A DNA stretch of 64,000 nt from NCBI RefSeq assembly GCF_020035535.1, contig NZ_CP083351.1, forward strand, positions 124,001-188,000, in the 5' to 3' direction. Positions 60,263 through 64,000 of the stretch are shown in pieces. How positions within the stretch are numbered: position 1 is the first letter of the stretch; each line of letters begins with the position of its first letter. Source of the DNA: Ensifer adhaerens. GTDB lineage: Bacteria; Pseudomonadota; Alphaproteobacteria; Rhizobiales; Rhizobiaceae. The position numbers and the translations under genes are program-made. The notes under the pieces were generated by a model. It saw nothing but the letters and a program-made list of their open reading frames with translations, did no database searches and had not been told where the DNA came from.

Positions 60263-61369
60263 ATGGTCAAGATACTTGTCACTGGAGGTTGCGGCTTCAT
60301 CGGCTCGCATGTGGTTAAGGAGCTTCTCTCGAGAAATTACGAAGTGCGCGTTTTGGATGCGCTCAACGAGCAGGTTCACGGCGACACGGTCTTGCGGATT
60401 TCCGAAGGGACGGAACTCAGGAAGGCCGATATCCGGGACGTTCCGGCGATCAAGGAAGCCTTGGCCGACATTGACAGTGTCATCCACCTCGCCGCAGAGG
60501 TTGGTGTCGGCCAGTCCATGTACGAAATAGCGCGCTACGTTGGCGTCAATGACTTCGGCACGGCTGTGCTGTTGCAGGCAATGATTGACACTCCAGTGCG
60601 CAGGATCGTCGTCGCCTCCTCGATGAGTGTCTATGGCGAGGGACTCTATGAAACTGAGACCGGCGCGCGGGTTGGAGATGCCCGTCGTAATGCAGTTGAT
60701 ATTCGTGCAGGCAGATGGGACCCTCTTGCGGCAAATCGCTCACCCTTGCGACCTGTCGCGACCGACGAAGGCAAGCCGGTCGATCTCGCTTCGATTTATG
60801 CTTTGACGAAGTACGCGCAAGAACGACAGGTGCTCCTTTTTGGTCAAGCCTATGGCGTAGAGGCTGTCGCATTACGCCTTTTCAACGTCTATGGAGCAGG
60901 CCAGGCCCTCTCCAATCCGTACACCGGCGTTCTTGCCAACTTCGCCTCACGCCTTGCCAACGGGCAGGCCCCGATCATTTTTGAGGACGGTCGTCAACAA
61001 AGGGATTTCGTCCATGTCAGAGACGTGGCGCGGGCGTTCCGATTGGCGTTGGAGCGTCCGCAGGCTTCGGGCTGCGTGATCAACGTGGGCAGCGGGCAAG
61101 CGTTTGGCATCGCCGAGATTGCTTCGATGCTCGCCCTTGCTATGGGGGTACCCGGGATCGAACCGCAAATTCTGTACAAGGCCAGATCAGGCGATATACG
61201 CAATTGTTTCGCCGATATTACCCGGGCGCGCGCTCTTATCGGATTCGAGCCCTCGCATCGGCTGGAGACCAGCCTGGCAGAATTCGCGTCCTGGGTGCGC
61301 AGCGTCGGTGCGATCGACCGCAGCGCTGAAATGAAGCGAAACCTGGAAGAACGAGGGCTGGTGATATGA
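60263..61369 (+). CDS. NAD-dependent nucleotide-sugar epimerase/dehydratase
   Basis: 368 residues, extended SDR fold. NAD motif 'ILVTGGCGFIGSHVVKELLS' is N-terminal, 'VIHLAAEVGVGQSMYEIAR' follows, and the catalytic Tyr-x3-Lys is in 'ASIYALTKYAQERQVLLFGQ'. The insert 'DIRAGRWDPLAANRSPLRPV' is characteristic of a subgroup in polysaccharide clusters. Probably a UDP-glucose 4-epimerase-like or related enzyme. Its stop overlaps the next gene by ATGA. First gene of an operon that runs to the window edge. Confidence 0.9.
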   Translation: MVKILVTGGCGFIGSHVVKELLSRNYEVRVLDALNEQVHGDTVLRISEGTELRKADIRDVPAIKEALADIDSVIHLAAEVGVGQSMYEIARYVGVNDFGTAVLLQAMIDTPVRRIVVASSMSVYGEGLYETETGARVGDARRNAVDIRAGRWDPLAANRSPLRPVATDEGKPVDLASIYALTKYAQERQVLLFGQAYGVEAVALRLFNVYGAGQALSNPYTGVLANFASRLANGQAPIIFEDGRQQRDFVHVRDVARAFRLALERPQASGCVINVGSGQAFGIAEIASMLALAMGVPGIEPQILYKARSGDIRNCFADITRARALIGFEPSHRLETSLAEFASWVRSVGAIDRSAEMKRNLEERGLVI

Positions 61370-62493
61370 GCACAGGATCTCGCGATAACCATCCCCATCT
61401 TACAACACCAAGCCTGGCAAATGCCAATGCCGGAGCGATCGTGATCGTGGGAGGTAGTGGCTTTCTGGGCTCCAACCTTGCCCACAGCTTCCTGCGTGAG
61501 GGAGAGGAGGTGGTTGTGATCGATAATCTCAGCCGAAAAGGCGTTGAGCATAATCTTGCATGGCTCAGATCTCATCATGGCGAAGCCGTGCAGCCCCTTA
61601 TTGCCGACATACGCGATTTCGACGCGATTCAGCCGGCCTTAAGGGAAGCAAAGGCGGTTTTTCATTTCGCAGCCCAGACGGCTGTCACGACCAGCTTGGA
61701 GCACCCCCTCGAAGATTTCGAAACCAATGCTCGCGGTACACTCAATGTCCTGGAAGCGGTACGAGGCGCGGGTCGTTGTGCACCCGTCATCTTTGCCAGT
61801 ACCAACAAGGTTTACGGTGTGTTGCGCGACATCGGCCTGGAAGATGATTTCGGTGGCCGCCACATGCCCGTCGATCCGAAGCTGCGCGAGCGTGGTATCG
61901 ACGAAACCCGACCGCTTGACCTGCACACGCCCTATGGTTGCTCGAAAGGCGTGGCGGATCAGTATGTGCTGGACTACGCTCGGTCCTTTGCCCTCAAAAC
62001 GGCCGTGCTGAGGATGAGTTGTATCTACGGGCCGAGGCAGTGTGGAACAGAAGATCAGGGATGGGTAGCCCATTTCCTGAACTGCGCAATGGCAGGCAAG
62101 AAAATTTGCATCTATGGCGACGGAAAGCAGGTGCGCGATGTCCTGCATGTAGAGGACGCGATTGCTGCCTACAAGAAGTTGCTGGGCGACATCGATGTCC
62201 TCAGCGGCCGTGCATTCAATCTAGGTGGTGGTCCAGCCAACGCGGTAAGCATCGCGGAGATCATCGCCGAGATTGAAAGACTTCCCGGCTGCAAACTCAC
62301 GACCACCAACGCTGACTGGCGTGCTGGAGATCAGTTGTACTTCGTCGCCGATACGACCGCCCTGGCCAAAGCAACGGGATGGACGCCGCAGATTGGGTGG
62401 CGGCAGGGCTTGCGCGATCTTCACGCCTGGCTCCTTCAGGAAGGGCCAGCCAAAGAAGAGCGTCACGTCCAGCCAAGGAGTATCTCTGCATGA
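61366..62493 (+). CDS. NAD-dependent epimerase/dehydratase (CDP-paratose epimerase-like)
   Basis: 375 residues, extended SDR. 'IVIVGGSGFLGSNLAHSFLR' is the NAD site, 'ASTNKVYGVLRDIGLEDDFG' carries the conserved 'TNKVYG' of CDP-tyvelose/paratose epimerase-like enzymes, and 'HTPYGCSKGVADQYVLDYAR' holds Tyr-x3-Lys. 'RMSCIYGPRQCGTEDQGWVA' is also typical of that subgroup. It is coupled to genes on both sides by ATGA overlaps. Confidence 0.9.
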   Translation: MSTGSRDNHPHLTTPSLANANAGAIVIVGGSGFLGSNLAHSFLREGEEVVVIDNLSRKGVEHNLAWLRSHHGEAVQPLIADIRDFDAIQPALREAKAVFHFAAQTAVTTSLEHPLEDFETNARGTLNVLEAVRGAGRCAPVIFASTNKVYGVLRDIGLEDDFGGRHMPVDPKLRERGIDETRPLDLHTPYGCSKGVADQYVLDYARSFALKTAVLRMSCIYGPRQCGTEDQGWVAHFLNCAMAGKKICIYGDGKQVRDVLHVEDAIAAYKKLLGDIDVLSGRAFNLGGGPANAVSIAEIIAEIERLPGCKLTTTNADWRAGDQLYFVADTTALAKATGWTPQIGWRQGLRDLHAWLLQEGPAKEERHVQPRSISA

Positions 62494-63647
62494 GTGGCTT
62501 GGTGACGGTGGCAATGGAGACCGACGCACGTCGAAGGCTGCCTCAAAACTTGCCCAGCCGGGTCCTGATGACTGTCGATGCTGTCGGGGGCGTATGGCGG
62601 TACGCAATGGACTTGGCTTCCGCCGCGCAAAGTATGGGGATAGAGGTGATCTTTGCCGGGTTCGGCCCGCCGCCATCGGTGGAGCAAGCTGACGAAGCCA
62701 GGCGGATCGGGACGCTCGAATGGGTTCCCGCCCCCCTCGACTGGACTGCGACCGCCGAGCAGGAGCTTACTCTCGTACCATGGCTTCTTGAAAAGCTGGT
62801 GACGCAGCACTCCGTCGACCTGCTTCACGTAAATTTGCCTTCCCAAGCCGTCGGAATCCACGAGGATATACCAGTCGTGGCGGTCTCCCACTCCTGTGTG
62901 GCGACCTGGTTCCAATCTGTCCGTGGGACGCCACCTTCACCGGATTGGTTCTGGCACAAGCGGCTCAATAGTGAGGGGTTTAAACGAGCGAACGTGGTGC
63001 TTTCCCCGAGCGCCAGCCACGCGGCGTCACTGGTGCGTTGCTATGGCGCCATCGAGCGGATTGTCGTCGTGCATAACGCCACCCGGTGCTCATGCCGCAA
63101 TCCGCAGAAGCAACATTTCGTTTTTGCCGCGGCCCGATGGTGGGATGACGGCAAAAATGGAGCCGTTCTCGACGCCGCTGCCGGGCGGATTGTTTGGCCC
63201 CTGATCATGGCAGGCGCTTGCACCGGTCCTGACGGGCAGGGGATAACGTTTGATCATGCAAATAGTCCAGGCGAGCTCAGCCACCCGGAGGTGACCAAGC
63301 TCATGTCTCGCGCGTCGATCGTGGTCTCCCCCTCGATTTACGAACCGTTCGGTCTGGTTGCTCTTGAGGCCGCGCGAGTGGGGGCGGCACTCGTTCTGGC
63401 CGACATCCCGTCCTATCGAGAACTTTGGGACGGAGTTGCTGTTTTTGCGAATCCGCATGATCCGGCAGCTTTTGCTGATGCCGTCAATGCGTTCATCGTA
63501 GACCCGTCCCGTACGATAGATTTTGCTCGCAGGGCACAGATCCGCTCCACAGATTTCACCATCGAAGCCCAGCGCGACGGCGTGTTGAACGCTTACCGCC
63601 AAGCTATGCGCCCCTTCGTGCAACCGCAACTGGTGGGTGAAAGATGA
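62490..63647 (+). CDS. Glycosyltransferase family 4 protein
   Basis: 385 residues from the ATG at 62490, overlapping the epimerase stop. 'RVLMTVDAVGGVWRYAMDLA' is the acceptor-side glycine motif of GT-B enzymes. The donor site 'SPSIYEPFGLVALEAARVGA' has the E-x7-E retaining motif, followed by 'ALVLADIPSYRELWDGVAVF'. Likely transfers a sugar from a nucleotide donor during glycan assembly in the cytoplasm. Confidence 0.92.
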   Translation: MSGLVTVAMETDARRRLPQNLPSRVLMTVDAVGGVWRYAMDLASAAQSMGIEVIFAGFGPPPSVEQADEARRIGTLEWVPAPLDWTATAEQELTLVPWLLEKLVTQHSVDLLHVNLPSQAVGIHEDIPVVAVSHSCVATWFQSVRGTPPSPDWFWHKRLNSEGFKRANVVLSPSASHAASLVRCYGAIERIVVVHNATRCSCRNPQKQHFVFAAARWWDDGKNGAVLDAAAGRIVWPLIMAGACTGPDGQGITFDHANSPGELSHPEVTKLMSRASIVVSPSIYEPFGLVALEAARVGAALVLADIPSYRELWDGVAVFANPHDPAAFADAVNAFIVDPSRTIDFARRAQIRSTDFTIEAQRDGVLNAYRQAMRPFVQPQLVGER

Positions 63648-64000
63648 ATTTCCTGTTCTACACGCACTCCCTCATCTCTGATTGGAATCACGGAAACGCC
63701 CACTTCCTGCGGGGCATCATGCGTGAATTGTTGCGATGCGGCCACGGTGCCTTTGCGCTCGAACCCAGCCATTCTTGGAGTCGGCGCAATTTGATCGCTG
63801 ACCAGGGCATCGGGCCGATTGCCGCGTTCCGCGCAGCTTTTCCGGATCTGTCGGTAGACATCTACGAACCGGGTTTCGACCACGAAGCCGCGGTTGCCGC
63901 GGCAGACGTGGTAATCGTACACGAGTGGACAGAACCGGAGCTCATCTCACACCTCGGTCGGCTTCGGCACGGGTCCAGATCGTTCACTCTGGCTTTTCAC
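63644..64000 (+). CDS. CgeB-like glycosyltransferase, N-terminal part (runs off window)
   Basis: 119 codons visible from the ATG at 63644, overlapping the previous stop by ATGA. 'MNFLFYTHSLISDWNHGNAH', 'FLRGIMRELLRCGHGAFALE' and 'DVVIVHEWTEPELISHLGRL' resemble the N-terminal half of CgeB-family proteins, GT-B-like enzymes found in spore-coat and polysaccharide clusters. The 3' end is outside the window. Confidence 0.75.
   Translation, partial: MNFLFYTHSLISDWNHGNAHFLRGIMRELLRCGHGAFALEPSHSWSRRNLIADQGIGPIAAFRAAFPDLSVDIYEPGFDHEAAVAAADVVIVHEWTEPELISHLGRLRHGSRSFTLAFH

Noticed and set aside
1..64000. CRISPR array
   Set aside because: No series of regularly spaced identical repeats and no cas-like gene anywhere in the window.
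1..64000. Replication, conjugation or symbiosis genes (repABC, tra/vir, nod, nif)
   Set aside because: None of their signature proteins is encoded here, so plasmid or symbiotic-island status remains an inference.

Overview
The window looks like accessory DNA from a member of the Rhizobiales (Sinorhizobium/Ensifer, Rhizobium or Mesorhizobium type), most likely a large plasmid or genomic island. The grounds are an HWE-family histidine kinase, a set of stress-type genes common in this order (DUF892, DUF6766, DUF6894 and DUF1003 families), HyuA/HyuB hydantoinases beside APC permeases, and IS30, IS3 and IS110 sequences mixed with toxin-antitoxin loci. No replication, nod, nif, rRNA or complete tRNA gene is visible. 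The genus is an inference from gene content only.

Layout. (1) 1-3.5 kb: the 3' part of a TolB-like/TPR protein, then a cobalt-type nitrile hydratase operon (alpha, beta, accessory). (2) 3.6-7.5 kb: higBA, a HEPN-like protein, a truncated IS30, a higA relic and a FitAB/VapBC-type pair. (3) 7.7-15.3 kb: an XRE-cupin regulator with two matching operators, a small monooxygenase-like protein, HyuA, HyuB, an APC permease, a pyrroline-5-carboxylate reductase homologue and a 4-oxalocrotonate tautomerase. (4) 15.5-22.8 kb: a gene graveyard (ABC substrate-binding protein, DUF4112, mqsRA, CheB and DUF892 relics) with an intact higBA, a DUF6894 protein and a DUF6766 membrane protein. (5) 22.9-27.8 kb: surface-glycan genes (GH1-like hydrolase, UDP-galactopyranose mutase, glycosyltransferase, GH43-like protein). 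(6) 27.8-31.5 kb: HlyD, IS110 and phosphoglycerol-transferase relics around an intact IS3-type element. (7) 31.7-39.5 kb: a GC-rich, tightly packed catabolic operon. (8) 39.5-50 kb: relics, vapBC, a hipA relic, an intact IS30, a ParDE/HigB hybrid, Fic and DUF938 remnants, and a PAS-HWE kinase. (9) 50.4-64 kb: a DUF1003 protein, then a second glycan cluster (pyruvyltransferase-like and FrhB-like proteins, glycosidase, phosphatase, inositol-3-phosphate synthase, phosphoribosyltransferase/kinase-like fusion, two oxidoreductases, two epimerases, GT4, CgeB-like) that runs off the right edge.

How the genes work together. The 31.7-39.5 kb operon combines a NicX-like ring-cleaving dioxygenase, an acyl-CoA-dehydrogenase-fold protein lacking the usual catalytic Glu, a flavin reductase, a fused SRPBCC-alpha/beta hydrolase, a glutamine-synthetase-like ligase, a TetR regulator and an APC permease. 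This is a plausible, apparently uncharacterised route for uptake and breakdown of an amine-bearing aromatic or N-heterocycle. The hydantoinase cluster probably handles a cyclic amide or lactam. The two glycan clusters would supply galactofuranose and other sugars to a surface polymer. Their most unusual member is the phosphoribosyltransferase/kinase-like fusion, transcribed divergently from inositol-phosphate synthase.

Remnants of tRNA 3' ends near 3.6 kb and 40.6 kb, both in the same orientation, and many dead toxin-antitoxin and IS pieces indicate repeated gain and loss of mobile DNA.
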